NCBI GenBank assembly: GCA_003612625.1
Contig: RAZJ01000015.1
Span: 1 to 63,150 of the forward strand
Source: a bacterium 1XD42-1
GTDB taxonomy: Bacteria; Bacillota; Clostridia; Oscillospirales; Ruminococcaceae
Length of the DNA stretch: 63,150 nucleotides
Reading direction: 5' to 3'
The notes below the pieces were generated by a model. It did not search any database. It saw only the letters and a list, made by a program, of their open reading frames with translations, and was not told the DNA's origin. Below are positions 25,106-34,051 of the stretch, in pieces. Each line of letters opens with the position of its first letter. The first letter of the stretch is position 1. Both the position numbers and the translations under genes were made by a program.

Positions 25106-26578
25106 GTGGGGAAACCAACAGGATTTTTAGAATATGAACGGGAAACAGGCCGTGAAATAGAAGCAGAGGAACGGCTCTCCAATTTCAGGGAATTTCATCT
25201 CCCATTAAGCCCGGAAGCCCAGCAGCGGCAGGGCGCCCGCTGTATGGACTGCGGAGTGCCTTTCTGCCAGTCGGGGATGCTGCTGAATGGGATGGCGTCA
25301 GGCTGCCCCCTGCATAACCTGATTCCGGAATGGAATGATTTAGTCTACCGGGGAAAATGGGAACTGGCAATCAAACGCTTATTAAAAACCAATAATTTTC
25401 CGGAGTTTACTTCCCGGGTATGCCCGGCCCCTTGTGAAGCCGCTTGTACTTCTGGGTTAAACGGAGCGCCTGTTTCCATTAAGGAAAATGAAAACAGGAT
25501 TATTGAATTGGCCTTTGAACGGGGCGTTATCCAGCCGGAGCCGCCGAAGCTGCGCACAGGAAAAACAGTTGCAGTTATTGGAAGCGGCCCTTCGGGATTG
25601 GCCTGCGCTGCCCAGTTAAACCGGCGGGGCCATTTGGTTACCGTATTTGAACGGTCTGACCGGCCAGGCGGCTTATTGATGTATGGGATTCCCAATATGA
25701 AACTGGAAAAAGAAATTGTAAACCGCCGGATTCATCTTATGGAAGCAGAAGGGGTTCAGTTCCGTACAGGCGCGGATATTGGGAAAAATATAGCGGCAGA
25801 AGAATTGCTGGAGCAGTTTGATGCAGTTGTTTTATGCTGCGGCGCATCTTCCCCGCGGGATCTGAATGTGCCGGGCCGGGAAGCAAAAGGCATTTATTTC
25901 GCGGTAGATTTCCTCCGTTCCACTACAAAAAGTTTATTGGATGGGGGCCTTGCAGAAGGCAGCTTTTTGTCTGCCAAGGATAAAAACGTTTTAGTGATTG
26001 GCGGCGGGGATACAGGAAATGACTGCGTAGGGACGGCGCTGCGTCATGGCTGTAAATCCATAACCCAATTAGAAATGCTGCCTGCGCCGCCGGAAACCCG
26101 GTCAGAAAATAACACCTGGCCGGAATGGCCCCGGGTTTTAAAAACAGATTATGGCCAGCAGGAGGCTATCCATGTTTTTGGAAGCGATCCCCGGATTTAT
26201 TGTACAACCGTCCATGAATTTTTAGCAGATGAAAAGGGCTGGGTTCAGGAAGCCGTGATTGACCGGCTGATATGGGAGAAAAAAGAGAATGGAAAGATGG
26301 CTTGTGTGCCCATAGAAGGAGAAGCTTTTTCCATCAAAACGGAACTGGTTTTATTGGCAGCAGGCTTTTTAGGCAGTGAAAATTATATTGCAGAAGCATT
26401 CGGCGTGGAACGGGATGCCAGATCCAATATCGCCGCTCAGAATTATGCAACCAATATTCCAAAAGTCTTTACTGCCGGTGATATGCACAGGGGACAGTCT
26501 TTGGTGGTTTGGGCGATCCAGGAAGGCCGGGAAGCTGCTGCCGCTGTTGACACATTTTTAATGGGATATACAAATTAA
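25106..26578 (+). CDS. gltD: Glutamate synthase, small subunit (NADPH-binding)
   Basis: 490 residues. I choose GTG at 25106, which gives the family N-terminus MGKPTGFLEYER and has AAAGGAG 11 bases upstream. An earlier TTG at 25079 has no site. N-terminal cysteines (ARCMDCGVPFCQSG, then CPLHNLIPEW and CPAPCEAAC) bind the [4Fe-4S] clusters. FAD binding is by GSGPSGLACA and pyridine-nucleotide binding by GGGDTGNDC. It feeds electrons to GltB. It shares the gltB transcript. Confidence 0.96.
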   Translation: MGKPTGFLEYERETGREIEAEERLSNFREFHLPLSPEAQQRQGARCMDCGVPFCQSGMLLNGMASGCPLHNLIPEWNDLVYRGKWELAIKRLLKTNNFPEFTSRVCPAPCEAACTSGLNGAPVSIKENENRIIELAFERGVIQPEPPKLRTGKTVAVIGSGPSGLACAAQLNRRGHLVTVFERSDRPGGLLMYGIPNMKLEKEIVNRRIHLMEAEGVQFRTGADIGKNIAAEELLEQFDAVVLCCGASSPRDLNVPGREAKGIYFAVDFLRSTTKSLLDGGLAEGSFLSAKDKNVLVIGGGDTGNDCVGTALRHGCKSITQLEMLPAPPETRSENNTWPEWPRVLKTDYGQQEAIHVFGSDPRIYCTTVHEFLADEKGWVQEAVIDRLIWEKKENGKMACVPIEGEAFSIKTELVLLAAGFLGSENYIAEAFGVERDARSNIAAQNYATNIPKVFTAGDMHRGQSLVVWAIQEGREAAAAVDTFLMGYTN

Positions 26579-26595
26579 CCGGAATAGTAAAAAAC

Positions 26596-26627
26596 TGCCT
26601 CCACTTAAAGTAGAGGCAATTTTTTTA
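26596..26627. terminator. Terminator between gltD and the convergent unknown gene
   Basis: TGCCTC.. arm 26596-26605 pairs with 26609-26618 (one G-T pair), followed by nine bases rich in T; A-run on the other side. Confidence 0.7.
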
Positions 26628-26637
26628 CTTTCTGCGG

Positions 26638-27591
26638 CTAAAGGAAGAAGCTGCCGGAATCCCATACTTCTTTTCTCGTATTTTCTAAAATGGTATCAAT
26701 AGAAGTGCCGCCAATGGTTTCACCTAAAATGGTTTTTAAATCGGTGGTTTCCATCATGACAGCTAAATGATTTTTTGCGGTTTGCAGCCCTTGCCCGGCC
26801 AATAAATTGGAAAGAGAGGAACCGCCTGTTTGGGCCTGCTGGGCTTGTGCGAGGGCTCGCTGCATTTGCGCTTTTGTCAGTAGCCCCATAAAATAAGCGT
26901 GCCGGATTTTCCGCAGCTCCCACCAGTCAATGGTATCAGAACCGCTTTTTGAAAAAGTAATTTCCCCGCCTGGAGTGCTTGCGGCGGCATTAACAATACT
27001 TCCGTCCTCACCGATTGCCACAGCCTGGGCCATATCCCCTGTACAGCCTGGCCGGATGGCTTCATTCCTGGCAATATCAAAAGCAAACCATGTGTCAATC
27101 CGCTGGAAAATTTCTTTTGCATATTCAGGCTCCTGTTCCATCCGTTCCTGTACTTTGGGATGGATGACAACAGCCTTGCTTCCCGGCGGCACATTCCCCA
27201 AAGCACGGATTTCTTTTGGGGCGATAAATTGGCCGTCAATGGAACCATAAAAGGGATTGGGGCCGGAAGGCTTCCAGTTTTCCAGGGTTTCCTTCGCCTT
27301 GTCCCCTTCCTGGTACAGCAGATAGTGGGGATAATCATTTCTGGTGCGCCAATAGCCGCTGCTTGCGTCAAAAACATGATAGACAAGGCTGGGATATTTC
27401 GCTTTTAACATGCTTTCTAAGGAAACTGCTTCTGTCTGGGAAACAGTTTCTGTTTCTGTGATGCTGTTCGTTTTTTGTGTGACCAGATTAAAAAAGCTGT
27501 TGGGATAAATCATGCCTTGCTTTATGCCATCCCATTTCACAGGATTGTTATATTCCCTTGTGGTATAATCTGTTTGGATTGCCTGGTTCAT
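26638..27591 (-). CDS. Protein of unknown function, third gene of the LytTR/GHKL operon
   Basis: 317 residues. Its ATG at 27591 and AAAGGAG site lie inside the 3' end of the kinase gene, giving a 44-base overlap in another frame. There is no signal peptide and no membrane helix. It begins with an Asn/Tyr/Thr-rich stretch, then a Glu/Thr/Val-rich segment (about 40-58). A segment VVIHPKVQERMEQEPEYAKE and a following Trp/Phe-rich part recall uncharacterised Firmicutes proteins of the DUF6033 sort, which is a weak resemblance. Gln/Ala-rich helix near 245-260. Translation coupling to the kinase suggests that it works with, or is an output of, the two-component system. Confidence 0.75.
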   Translation of the reverse strand: MNQAIQTDYTTREYNNPVKWDGIKQGMIYPNSFFNLVTQKTNSITETETVSQTEAVSLESMLKAKYPSLVYHVFDASSGYWRTRNDYPHYLLYQEGDKAKETLENWKPSGPNPFYGSIDGQFIAPKEIRALGNVPPGSKAVVIHPKVQERMEQEPEYAKEIFQRIDTWFAFDIARNEAIRPGCTGDMAQAVAIGEDGSIVNAAASTPGGEITFSKSGSDTIDWWELRKIRHAYFMGLLTKAQMQRALAQAQQAQTGGSSLSNLLAGQGLQTAKNHLAVMMETTDLKTILGETIGGTSIDTILENTRKEVWDSGSFFL

Positions 27592-28975
27592 GATTGCTCC
27601 TTTCCTGCAACAATACCGTTACATGAAACATATTATTTTTTATGGTAATTTCCATGTCACCCATATATTTTTCTACGGTCTGTTTTACATTGGATAAGCC
27701 GATCCCGTGCAGGGAAGCTTCAGCCGTTTTTGTTGTAGCGGGCAAACCAGTAAGGGGGTCTATGGCTACTTTCCATTGAAAAGGATTTTCCACTTCTATC
27801 AGGAAAAACCTTTTTTTCTGGATTCCGGATAAAGTAATGAATTTCTTCCCATTTGGAACGGCTTCGCAGGCTTCTAAAGCATTTTGCAGTAAATTATGAA
27901 GGATAATGCCAATATCAAAAGCATTATATTGTTCCGATTGGGGATAATGAAATTCTGTTTGAAAGGAGATTCCCGCTTTCAGAGCCTGCTGGCATTTGTC
28001 GTTGACAATAATATCAGTAACTTCATTTCCGGTTTGGAGGGCAAAATGAAAAATTTCTATGGTTTTGTCTATTTGGCTGATATATTCTGTAATTTCCCTG
28101 CAATTCCCTTTTTGGGCAAGCCCTTTTAAATTGGTGAAATGGCTGCGTATGTCATGCTGTATTTGACGGATGCCGGAATAAAATTGTTCAGTTTCTTTCA
28201 TCCGTTCCTGAATGGCCTGGATTTGCTGATGGATAACAAAATGTTCCTTTTTTTCCTCCTGCAATGCTGTCATTTCCTGATAGGAAGCAATTGTAAAATA
28301 AGCTCCCCAGTAAAATAACAAAGCAGTGAAAGGGACAAATACAAGGAAAGAAGGGTATTGCTCATAAAGCTGGAAAAATACGCCGTCTTTTAAAATGCTC
28401 CAAAGATGTACAATAATTTTTCCAAATAAAATCCCTGCTAAGGGAATAACACATAAATAACCGGTTTCTTTTTTATGGGGAGCAAACTTCTTTTTTAACA
28501 GCCTTTTCTGGAGCCAATACAGCATAAAAAACAGGAGAGCAAACCGGATCAGCCAGATAAAAGAGAAAAACAAAGCAGACCGCAAATAAATTGCTTCCAC
28601 CTGGGGAGGTTTTAAAGGAAAAATATTTTTTAGGGTGAAATCGAAACTTTCTGCAATTAAGATGCTGGATATCTGGGTGCTAAAAAAGAGGAGCGCCAGC
28701 AAAAGCAAAAAAGATCGTTGTAAGTGGAGGAATTTTGCAGCGGCAGCCAGTAACAAACCAGTCAAAAGCATACAAAGGTTTTGGGGGCTTGGAAGGAACA
28801 GGCAAAATAAATAAGCAAAAGCATAAAGAGAAAAAACCATAGCTGTTTTTTTCCATAATCCAGTTCCATTTGCTTTTAAAAACGGATGAAAAAAGAAGGC
28901 AAAACAGGCAGCATACAAAAAGGCAGATAATCGTATCGTTCCCTGGACATATGCAAGAAATATTTCCTGGCTCAT
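27548..28975 (-). CDS. Sensor histidine kinase, GHKL type (AgrC/LytS-like)
   Basis: 475 residues. Six or seven membrane helices fill residues 1-240. A coiled-coil linker (about 240-275) leads to the phospho-acceptor segment IQHDIRSHFTNLKGL with the His of HDIRSH. The ATPase domain has the N-box LHNLLQNALEAC and the G-box HGIGLSNVKQTVEKY. This layout is that of peptide or envelope sensors paired with LytTR regulators. The ATG overlaps the regulator stop (ATGA). The signal is unknown. No AgrB/AgrD peptide genes are visible nearby. Confidence 0.92.
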   Translation of the reverse strand: MSQEIFLAYVQGTIRLSAFLYAACFAFFFHPFLKANGTGLWKKTAMVFSLYAFAYLFCLFLPSPQNLCMLLTGLLLAAAAKFLHLQRSFLLLLALLFFSTQISSILIAESFDFTLKNIFPLKPPQVEAIYLRSALFFSFIWLIRFALLFFMLYWLQKRLLKKKFAPHKKETGYLCVIPLAGILFGKIIVHLWSILKDGVFFQLYEQYPSFLVFVPFTALLFYWGAYFTIASYQEMTALQEEKKEHFVIHQQIQAIQERMKETEQFYSGIRQIQHDIRSHFTNLKGLAQKGNCREITEYISQIDKTIEIFHFALQTGNEVTDIIVNDKCQQALKAGISFQTEFHYPQSEQYNAFDIGIILHNLLQNALEACEAVPNGKKFITLSGIQKKRFFLIEVENPFQWKVAIDPLTGLPATTKTAEASLHGIGLSNVKQTVEKYMGDMEITIKNNMFHVTVLLQERSNHEPGNPNRLYHKGI

Positions 28976-29700
28976 AAGGCGTCCTCCTGCTTTAAGAAAC
29001 GGAGATAAGCTTTTACGAAATCCCGGTACTTATATTTTGAGATCAGCAGCTGTTCCCCAGTTGTTAAAACAGCCTCCGTTTTGTTATAAGATTCAATATA
29101 GGACAAATTGACAAGATAGCCCTTATGGATACGGAAAAAATCATTTTGAAGCTGTGCTTCTAAATCCCCGATTTTTGCATAATACTGGAACGTTTCATCC
29201 CGTAAATGAAAAATAACCTTATGATTGCAGCTTTCTAAATAAGAAATATCTTCCCATAAAAGCCTGCGGACTGTATTGGCATACTGAATCACTAAAATTT
29301 TAGAGGCAGGCGGATTTTTTTGTTTTTCTTCTATCTGCCGGACAGCCTGCTTGAAAACCTGGGAAAATTTCTGTTCATCAACAGGCTTGAGCAGGTATTG
29401 GAAAGCACCTACATCAAAAGCATCAAATACATATTTCTGGTGGCCTGTTATAAAAATAATCACTGGCTGTGTTTTATCTGTACTGCGGATGTGCTTTGCC
29501 AAAGCAACCCCGTCCATAGGGCCAGAAAGATGATCCATTTGGACATCTAAAAAAAGCAGATCTGGCGGGCTGTCTTTTACAAGGTAATCCTCAGGAGAAG
29601 CATATTCTGTAATTTCACAGGGAATCCCCTGCTTTTGGATTAAGGCAGCCAGATAAGTCCTTGTATTTTCCTCATCATCACAGACTGCAATTTTTAACAT
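28972..29700 (-). CDS. Response regulator, LytTR DNA-binding family
   Basis: 242 residues from the ATG at 29700 with GGGGGA upstream; the longer frame is not used. The receiver domain (MLKIAVCDDEENTRTYLA) has the acidic pair DD and the phospho-Asp in LLFLDVQMDH, and Lys in LLKPVDEQKF. The C-terminal LytTR domain (about 140-242) includes ISYLESCNHKVIFHLRD and FFRIHKGYLVNLSYIESYNK, both family marks. It probably controls its own operon through the direct repeat at 29757-29786. Confidence 0.94.
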   Translation of the reverse strand: MLKIAVCDDEENTRTYLAALIQKQGIPCEITEYASPEDYLVKDSPPDLLFLDVQMDHLSGPMDGVALAKHIRSTDKTQPVIIFITGHQKYVFDAFDVGAFQYLLKPVDEQKFSQVFKQAVRQIEEKQKNPPASKILVIQYANTVRRLLWEDISYLESCNHKVIFHLRDETFQYYAKIGDLEAQLQNDFFRIHKGYLVNLSYIESYNKTEAVLTTGEQLLISKYKYRDFVKAYLRFLKQEDAL

Positions 29701-29756
29701 CTTTTTTCCCCCTATTTCATCTATCGCACATTTCAAGCATTTCAACAGGCTGTCAG

Positions 29757-29786
29757 CGCAACTGGCCTGTTTTATAACGCAACTGG
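29757..29786 (-). promoter_or_regulatory. LytTR-type direct repeat upstream of the regulator gene
   Basis: Two identical 9-base copies, CCAGTTGCG on the minus strand (29786-29778 and 29765-29757), are separated by 12 bases. AgrA-like LytTR proteins bind 9-base ACAGTTAAG-like repeats with just this spacing. It lies 57 bases before the regulator ATG. Confidence 0.7.
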
Positions 29787-29890
29787 ATAAAGCCACAGCT
29801 TATTTTCTTTCCTTATTATACTGCTTTTCCAATCTGTTTTCCCTTTTTGAGGAAATTTTCTATGGTGCTGTATGATTGACATGAAGTTTC

Positions 29891-29934
29891 TTGCAATCCT
29901 TCCCTTGCAATCCCTCCCTAAAAACTGTTATAAT
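29891..29934 (+). promoter_or_regulatory. GntR gene promoter with tandem 14-base repeats
   Basis: TTGCAA (29905-29910), 18-base spacer, TATAAT (29929-29934). The -35 is inside the second of two tandem 14-base copies (29891-29904 and 29905-29918, one mismatch). The copies may be a regulator site. Confidence 0.6.
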
Positions 29935-29977
29935 AGTAAGATGAAAGGATATTTTTAAGCAGGAAGGGAGGGGCATA

Positions 29978-30664
29978 ATGTTTAAAGTCGTAGCTGGGCG
30001 TAAGTTATATGAACAGCTTGTGGAACAGATAAAATCCATGATTGCTCAGGGAGTCTATCAAAAAGGAAGCCTTTTGCCTAGTGAAAAGGAATTGATGGAA
30101 AGTACAGGTGTCAGCCGCATTACTGTGCGGGAAGCATTGCGCATCTTATCCCAGGCAGGCGTTATTGAAACACGGCGGGGAAAAGGTAGTTATGTTTTAG
30201 TAGATGGTTCCGAGCTGGGGAAGGGTGTGGAAGGCTTTTCGGAGTACCGGAAGCGGTTCCGGGAAGCGGGACGTGCCCGTTTGATTATAGAGCCGGAAGC
30301 AGTACGCCTGGTGGCATTAACAGCATCCGAAGAAGCAATCGCAGAAATTGGACGATGTTTAAGGCATCCCCAGGATACTTCAGAAGAAACAGGGGAATTT
30401 CATAAAGCAATTATACGGGCTTTAAAAAACCCTTTCTTAACTGAATTTTTAGACCGTTTGCTGGAGGCGCAAATGGATGCGCCTGTTGGAGCTTTAGTCC
30501 CTCCCAACCGGCAGAAGGGCGTCCAGCAAAAATTAGAACGCCAGCATGAAAATATTTACCGCGCCATTAAAAGCCATAATGGGGAATGTGCCTGCTGCTA
30601 TATGCGGGAGCATACCTTATATTTGCAGCGGCAGTATGAGGAATATTTCCGTTGCTTTTATTGA
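29978..30664 (+). CDS. GntR-family transcriptional regulator with FCD domain
   Basis: 228 residues; start after GGAAGGGAGGGG. The N-terminal winged helix has the usual pattern: LYEQLVEQIKSMI, LPSEKELMESTGVSRITVREALRIL, ETRRGKGSYV. The C-terminal alpha-helical FCD ligand-binding part (about 90-220) retains His residues (EFHKAI, RQHENIYRAI) that bind a metal in FadR/VanR relatives. The effector is unknown, typically a carboxylate or sugar acid. Neither neighbour is an obvious target; the gene stands alone between the two-component operon and alaS. A GntR of this kind could also act on the sugar island, but nothing shows it. Confidence 0.9.
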   Translation: MFKVVAGRKLYEQLVEQIKSMIAQGVYQKGSLLPSEKELMESTGVSRITVREALRILSQAGVIETRRGKGSYVLVDGSELGKGVEGFSEYRKRFREAGRARLIIEPEAVRLVALTASEEAIAEIGRCLRHPQDTSEETGEFHKAIIRALKNPFLTEFLDRLLEAQMDAPVGALVPPNRQKGVQQKLERQHENIYRAIKSHNGECACCYMREHTLYLQRQYEEYFRCFY

Positions 30665-30689
30665 CAAGTCAGCCCCTAATGGTTATACT
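30661..30689 (+). promoter_or_regulatory. Consensus promoter of alaS
   Basis: TTGACA (30661-30666), 17-base spacer, TATACT (30684-30689). It overlaps the GntR stop codon by a few bases. A leader of about 180 bases with a terminator-like hairpin follows. Confidence 0.8.
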
Positions 30690-30744
30690 AAATAAGGATT
30701 TCCCAGGTTTTTTGCTTTGGGGAAGTATCATATAGGAAGAACGG

Positions 30745-30813
30745 GCGTTTTCCGTCCCAAAAACAGCGGAACGGTAAAGCGTTCCCATTTTTGGGGCAGG
30801 AAGCGCTTTTTTT
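30745..30813 (+). terminator. Terminator-like compound hairpin in the alaS leader
   Basis: Outer arms 30745-30763 and 30788-30806 pair at 18 of 19 positions (some G-T). An inner GGAACG / CGTTCC hairpin fills the loop, and seven T follow (30807-30813). No T-box signature was found. It may be an alaS attenuator, or simply end the GntR transcript. Confidence 0.75.
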
Positions 30814-30876
30814 ATGTTTCCCGGCCCTTCCGAGGAATCCTTCAGGATCTATCAGAGAAAGGAAGTCAATATAAAA

Positions 30877-33522
30877 ATGCAATGGACCGGTTTGAATGAA
30901 TTACGGGAAAAATACCTGAGTTTTTTTGAAAGCAAAGGCCATTTACGTCTGCCTAGTTTTCCTTTGATGCCTGCTGCGGATGAAGCAAGCCTTTTATTGA
31001 TCAATTCCGGCATGGCCCCTATGAAAAAATGGTTTTTAGGGCTGGAAACGCCGCCGCGTAAACGTGTTACCACCTGTCAGAAATGTATCCGGACACCGGA
31101 TATCGAAAATGTAGGGAAAACAGCCCGCCATGGAACTTATTTTGAAATGCTGGGTAATTTTTCCTTTGGGGATTATTTCAAAAAAGAAGCAACTGCCTGG
31201 GCATGGGAATTCATTACGAAAGTATTGGAGCTGCCAGTGGATCGTTTATGGGTTTCCATTTATGAAGATGATGACGAAGCCTTTGATATTTGGACAAAAG
31301 GCGTAGGAGTCGATCCAAAACGGATTGTACGTTTAGGCCGGGAGGATAATTTCTGGGAAATTGGTTCCGGTCCCTGCGGCCCCTGTTCCGAAATTTATTT
31401 TGACCGGGGCGAAAAATACGGCTGCGGAAAGCCAACCTGCGGCGTAGGCTGTGACTGCGACCGTTATGTAGAATTTTGGAATCTGGTATTCAGCCAGTTC
31501 AACAGCGACGGGGAAGGCCATTATCCAAAAATGGAACATCCCAATATTGATACCGGCATGGGCCTGGAACGGCTGGCCTGCATTATGCAGGGGGTAGACA
31601 ACTTATTTGAAGTGGATACTGTACAAAATATCTTGAAGCATGTGGCCCGCATTGCAGGAACAGAATACCATAAAAATGAAAAAACAGATGTTTCTTTGCG
31701 GGTCATTACCGATCATATCCGTTCCACCACCTTTATGGTAGGGGACGGCATCCTGCCCCAGAATGAAGGCCGGGGTTATGTTTTGCGCCGTTTGCTCCGC
31801 CGGGCCGCCCGTCATGGCCGTTTGTTAGGGATTCAGGAGCCATTCCTGTATCAGGTTTGCGAAACCGTTATCCAGGAAAATGCAGCAGCTTATCCGGAGC
31901 TGGTAGAAAACAAAGATTATATTATTAAAGTGATCCGGGTGGAAGAAGAGCGGTTTGCCCGGACAATTGATCAGGGCATGAACTTAATGACCGATCTGCT
32001 GGACAAAATTTCTGCCGATGAAATCAATAACCGGGTTATGGATGGCAATGATGCGTTCCGTCTTTATGATACCTATGGATTCCCGGTGGATCTGATCCGG
32101 GAAATCCTGGAAGAAAAAAATATCCGCCTGGATGAAGAAGCCTTTGTCAAAGCCATGGAACAGCAGAAGCAGCGGGCCAGGGATGCCCGTGCAGCTTTAG
32201 GGGACTTGGGCTGGGAAGCAGACGTTTTATCAGATTTACAAGGGAAAAGCGGCTTTGTGGGCTATGAAAAAGGCCAGTGCGAAGCAAAAATTTTAGCCAT
32301 TGTGAAGGACAACCAGCGGGCAGATTCCATCAGTGATGGGGAGATGGGAAGTATTGTTTTAGATATTACCCCCTTCTATGCGGAAAGCGGCGGCCAGGCT
32401 GGGGACAGCGGAATTTTAAAAGGCGAAGGCTGTGCATTTTCTGTATTTGACTGTAAAAAGAGCAAAACAGGACATTTTGTCCATGTTGGGGAAATGCAGA
32501 CAGGAACTTTTTCAGTAGGGGACACCATTACAGCCGCCATTAACCAGGGACGCCGGGAAGATATTATGCGTAACCATACCTGTTGCCATCTGCTTCAGGC
32601 TGCTTTGCGGAAAGTATTGGGGGATCATGTCCACCAGGCCGGTGCATTTTATGATGACAGCGTTTGCCGGTTTGACTTCAGCCACTTCAGCGCTGTGAAA
32701 CCCGAAGAACTCAAAGAAGTGGAACGGTTGGTCAATGAAAATATTTTAATGGCTCTGCCGGTTTCGGTTCAGGAAATGCCTCTGGAGGAAGCCAAAAAAT
32801 TAGGTGCTATGGCTTTATTTGGAGAAAAATATGGAGATACGGTCCGGGTCTGCGATATTCACCGGACTTCTATGGAATTTTGCGGCGGCACCCATTTAGA
32901 CAATACCGCAAAAGTAGGCTTATTTAAAATTGTAAAAGAATCTTCTGTCGCGGCAGGCATCCGCCGGGTGGAAGCCGTAACAGGACGCAATGTTTTACAT
33001 TATATCGAAAATGAAGAAAAACTGATGAATGAAACAGCAGCCGCTTTAAAGGCCAACAATATGGCGGAACTGCCTTCCAAAGCCGCAGCCGTACAAAATG
33101 AATGTAAAACCCTGCAAAAAGAAATTGATAAGCTTAATGGGGAAATGGCAAAAGCCCGTTCCAATAAAATGCTGGAAGATGCTATGGAAGTGGGCGGCTT
33201 AAAAGTTATAGCAGCATCCATCAATGGGGTAAAAGTAGAAGCTTTGCGGAATATGGGTGATGAGATCCGCAGCCAGCATGATGATGTGGTAGGCGTTGTC
33301 AGCACAGTAAATGATGGAAAAGCTTCAATTTTAGTGGTCTGCGGCAAAACGGCTGTGGAAAAAGGCGCCCATGCCGGCAGAATTGTAAAAGATTTTACCG
33401 CTTTATGCGGCGGCAGCGGCGGTGGCCGTCCGGATTCTGCCATGGGCGGTACAGCAGAAATTTTCAAAGTAGATGAAGCCATGGCACAATTCCCCGCCAT
33501 TGTTTCTAAATATGTAAAATAG
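30877..33522 (+). CDS. alaS: Alanyl-tRNA synthetase
   Basis: 881 residues from the ATG at 30877 (GAAAGGAAG upstream), which gives the family start MQWTGLNELREKYLSFFESKGH. A 21-residue upstream extension begins at the foot of a terminator-like hairpin and has no ribosome site. Catalytic class II core at the N-terminus (GTYFEMLGNFSFGDYFKKEA), editing domain with HTCCHLL (the HxxxH metal site) and CGGTHLDN, and the C-Ala oligomerisation domain that ends GGSGGGRPDSAMGG. Full length. The HIT gene follows after 27 bases. Confidence 0.97.
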   Translation: MQWTGLNELREKYLSFFESKGHLRLPSFPLMPAADEASLLLINSGMAPMKKWFLGLETPPRKRVTTCQKCIRTPDIENVGKTARHGTYFEMLGNFSFGDYFKKEATAWAWEFITKVLELPVDRLWVSIYEDDDEAFDIWTKGVGVDPKRIVRLGREDNFWEIGSGPCGPCSEIYFDRGEKYGCGKPTCGVGCDCDRYVEFWNLVFSQFNSDGEGHYPKMEHPNIDTGMGLERLACIMQGVDNLFEVDTVQNILKHVARIAGTEYHKNEKTDVSLRVITDHIRSTTFMVGDGILPQNEGRGYVLRRLLRRAARHGRLLGIQEPFLYQVCETVIQENAAAYPELVENKDYIIKVIRVEEERFARTIDQGMNLMTDLLDKISADEINNRVMDGNDAFRLYDTYGFPVDLIREILEEKNIRLDEEAFVKAMEQQKQRARDARAALGDLGWEADVLSDLQGKSGFVGYEKGQCEAKILAIVKDNQRADSISDGEMGSIVLDITPFYAESGGQAGDSGILKGEGCAFSVFDCKKSKTGHFVHVGEMQTGTFSVGDTITAAINQGRREDIMRNHTCCHLLQAALRKVLGDHVHQAGAFYDDSVCRFDFSHFSAVKPEELKEVERLVNENILMALPVSVQEMPLEEAKKLGAMALFGEKYGDTVRVCDIHRTSMEFCGGTHLDNTAKVGLFKIVKESSVAAGIRRVEAVTGRNVLHYIENEEKLMNETAAALKANNMAELPSKAAAVQNECKTLQKEIDKLNGEMAKARSNKMLEDAMEVGGLKVIAASINGVKVEALRNMGDEIRSQHDDVVGVVSTVNDGKASILVVCGKTAVEKGAHAGRIVKDFTALCGGSGGGRPDSAMGGTAEIFKVDEAMAQFPAIVSKYVK

Positions 33523-33549
33523 GCTTTAAAAAGGAGGTGTTTTCCATTT

Positions 33550-33891
33550 ATGGCAGACTGCTTGTTCTGTAAAATTATTGCCGGGGAAATCCCCAGCAAA
33601 AAGATTTACGAGGATGATATCTGTTATAGCTTCTATGACATTGATCCCAAAGCGCCTGTTCATTTCCTGGTTATCCCAAAGGCACACATTACCGGGGCAA
33701 ATCAAGTAAATGAAGACAACAGCAGTATTGTAGGCCACATCTTTGCAGTGATTGCCCAGTTGACCAAACAATTGGATTGCGGAGATGATTACCGGGTTGT
33801 TACCAATTGCGGGAAAATGGCGGGACAGAGTGTAGACCATTTGCATTTCCATGTACTGGCGGGACGGGAATTAGGCTGGCCTCCAGGTTAA
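33550..33891 (+). CDS. HIT-family nucleotide hydrolase (HinT-like)
   Basis: 113 residues; ATG after AAAGGAGGTG. The N-terminal CLFCKIIAGEIPSKKIYEDD and the histidine triad HLHFHVL (with the earlier conserved His in the PKAH segment) identify a purine nucleoside phosphoramidase of the HinT group. It acts on aminoacyl-adenylates and AMP-amines and is often beside aminoacyl-tRNA synthetase genes, as here. Likely the second cistron of alaS. Confidence 0.94.
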   Translation: MADCLFCKIIAGEIPSKKIYEDDICYSFYDIDPKAPVHFLVIPKAHITGANQVNEDNSSIVGHIFAVIAQLTKQLDCGDDYRVVTNCGKMAGQSVDHLHFHVLAGRELGWPPG

Positions 33892-33905
33892 TATTTTTTT
33901 ACGGA

Positions 33906-33950
33906 AAAGGGCTTTGCTGTATTTTTGAAAACGGCAAGGCCCTTTATTTT
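33906..33950 (+). terminator. Terminator after the HIT gene
   Basis: Arms 33906-33919 and 33932-33945 pair with a few mismatches around a 12-base loop, followed by TTATTTTG. Confidence 0.65.
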
Positions 33951-33992
33951 GAAATAAGCAACATTTCTCTATAAAAAAGCATCATTTCACAG

Positions 33993-34021
33993 TTGTATTT
34001 TCCATGAATTTCTGCTATGCT
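33993..34021 (+). promoter_or_regulatory. Probable promoter of galKT
   Basis: TTGTAT (33993-33998), 17-base spacer, TATGCT (34016-34021), 30 bases before the galK start. Confidence 0.6.
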
Positions 34022-34051
34022 GATAAAAAAATAGGAAGGGATGTGATCTTT

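Noticed and set aside
30814-30876. 21-residue N-terminal extension of alaS
   Set aside because: It starts directly after the T-run of a hairpin, has no ribosome site, and the family start is at 30877.
30661-30876. T-box riboswitch in front of alaS
   Set aside because: No GGGTGGNACCGCG-like antiterminator and no specifier loop could be found.
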